The notes under the pieces are model-generated. The model was not told where the DNA came from. It worked only from the letters and a program-made list of their open reading frames with translations, and did not search any database. From Deltaproteobacteria bacterium RBG_13_49_15 (lineage in GTDB: Bacteria; Desulfobacterota; Desulfobacteria; Desulfobacterales; UBA2156), in NCBI GenBank assembly GCA_001797695.1, contig MGQD01000117.1, positions 1 to 8,226 of the forward strand: DNA of 8,226 bases, in the 5' to 3' direction. Shown one piece after another: positions 7,428 through 8,226 of this stretch. The translations under genes were made by a program, and so were the position numbers. The stretch's first letter is position 1. Every line of letters starts with the position of its first letter.

Positions 7428-8226
7428 TGGATATTTTTTATAAAGCAAAAGCGCTGATGGAAAAAAAGATCAGGTTTGCGATGGCTGTAGTCATATCTCA
7501 AAAGGGGTCGACTCCGAGAAGATCCGGAACAAAATGCCTGATTCTTGAAGACGGCGCACTTGAAGGAACCATCGGTGGGGGGAGGATGGAGTATTTGGCG
7601 GCGGAAAAATCAAAGGAGGTTTTACAAAGAAACGAATCAGCCATCCTGAAGCTGTCGCTTACCGGGACGGACGCATCAAAAACCGACATGCTCTGCGGCG
7701 GGCTTGTGGAAATTTTTCTTGAGCCGGTTTCTCCCGTAAATACGGCTGCCTTTGAACTCTTTTCCACCATCATCGAAATTATCGAACGGGGGGGTTGGTG
7801 CAAGTTTCTGACCGCTGTAGCTCCGGGGATCAAAGGAGAGGATTTAGGATGCCGTGGCCTGGTCGATGATACCGGTCGTGTGATGGGAAGCCTCACGGGT
7901 TTGGATATTGACCGATTGGTTCCGCACTTAAAATCGGAAGAACCGCAGGTCCTGAAAATCAAGGGAGAACAAAGAACGATTTTCGTTGAGACGATACGGC
8001 CTCCGGAAGTGGTTTACCTCTTCGGCGCCGGACATATATCCAAATTCGTCTGCCGCCTGGCATCCATGGTGGGGTTCCGGGTGGTCGTGATCGATGATCG
8101 CGCCGATTTTGCGAATCGGTCCCGTTTCCCGGAAGCCGATGAAATCATTGTAAGCCCTTTTTCAGAGTCCTTCGGAAAGGTCCGTGCGGCCCCGTCATCT
8201 TATATCGTCATTGTAACCCGTGGGCA
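7427..8226 (+). CDS. xdhC: XdhC/CoxI-family molybdenum hydroxylase maturation protein, 3'-truncated
   Basis: The frame beginning at ATG 7427 stays open to the right edge (266 codons plus two bases), so the C-terminus is missing. XdhC-family proteins bind molybdenum cofactor and assist its sulfuration and insertion into xanthine dehydrogenase-type hydroxylases. The N-terminal XdhC/CoxI domain shows QKGSTPRRSGTK (25-36), then GTIGGGRME, then DMLCGGLVEIFLEP with the conserved Cys-Gly-Gly. A C-terminal Rossmann domain follows, with LFGAGHISKF, a VVVIDDRADFANRSRFPEAD acidic stretch and IVIVTRG at the edge. The start overlaps the yqeC TAA by one base (TAATG). A second Met lies at residue 11, but the first gives the usual family N-terminus. 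Beside yqeB and yqeC, it most likely serves a selenium-dependent hydroxylase, with the target enzyme expected outside the window. Whether it is classical XdhC or a Se-specific paralogue cannot be decided here. Confidence 0.9.
   Translation, partial: MDIFYKAKALMEKKIRFAMAVVISQKGSTPRRSGTKCLILEDGALEGTIGGGRMEYLAAEKSKEVLQRNESAILKLSLTGTDASKTDMLCGGLVEIFLEPVSPVNTAAFELFSTIIEIIERGGWCKFLTAVAPGIKGEDLGCRGLVDDTGRVMGSLTGLDIDRLVPHLKSEEPQVLKIKGEQRTIFVETIRPPEVVYLFGAGHISKFVCRLASMVGFRVVVIDDRADFANRSRFPEADEIIVSPFSESFGKVRAAPSSYIVIVTRG

Noticed and set aside
7428..7445. T-run after the yqeC stop as a possible terminator
   Set aside because: No GC-rich hairpin precedes it, and it lies inside the first codons of the xdhC gene.
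7031..7501. 156-codon minus-strand open frame opposite the yqeC/xdhC junction
   Set aside because: It is antisense to two family-assigned genes and shows no recognisable domain. The same holds for the minus-strand frame at 7498-7962.

Overview
The window is a dense, single-direction (+ strand) gene block with almost no non-coding DNA. No stretch over 44 bases lacks a gene. Base composition is roughly balanced and looks even throughout. I saw no insertion sequence, CRISPR array, tRNA, rRNA or convincing terminator. The gene set fits an anaerobic Gram-negative bacterium, possibly a Desulfobacterota (deltaproteobacterial) lineage: a eukaryote-like branching enzyme, a divergent GT5 synthase, and selenium-dependent molybdenum-hydroxylase accessory genes. 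That taxonomic placement is inference, not something the sequence proves.

Region 1 (1-5799) is a glycogen (alpha-glucan) metabolism cluster. It holds a 5'-truncated alpha-glucan phosphorylase (GT35), a glycogen/starch synthase (GT5, GlgA-like) and a 1,4-alpha-glucan branching enzyme (GH13 with CBM48, GlgB). Together they can elongate, branch and phosphorolytically degrade a storage glucan. No ADP-glucose pyrophosphorylase or debranching enzyme is visible in the window.

Region 2 (5803-8226) is an accessory set for selenium-dependent molybdenum hydroxylases: YqeB, YqeC and an XdhC/CoxI-family protein that runs off the right edge. In other bacteria these genes sit with a xanthine dehydrogenase-like hydroxylase and a MocA-type nucleotidyltransferase, so those would be expected further right.

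Gene spacings are 44 bp (glgP-glgA), 0 bp (glgA-glgB), 3 bp (glgB-yqeB), a 4-base overlap (yqeB-yqeC) and a 1-base overlap (yqeC-xdhC). This suggests one transcript, or at least strong translational coupling, across two functionally unrelated modules. The junction at about 5800 is the most unusual architectural point. All enzyme families seen are known; I found no clearly new system.
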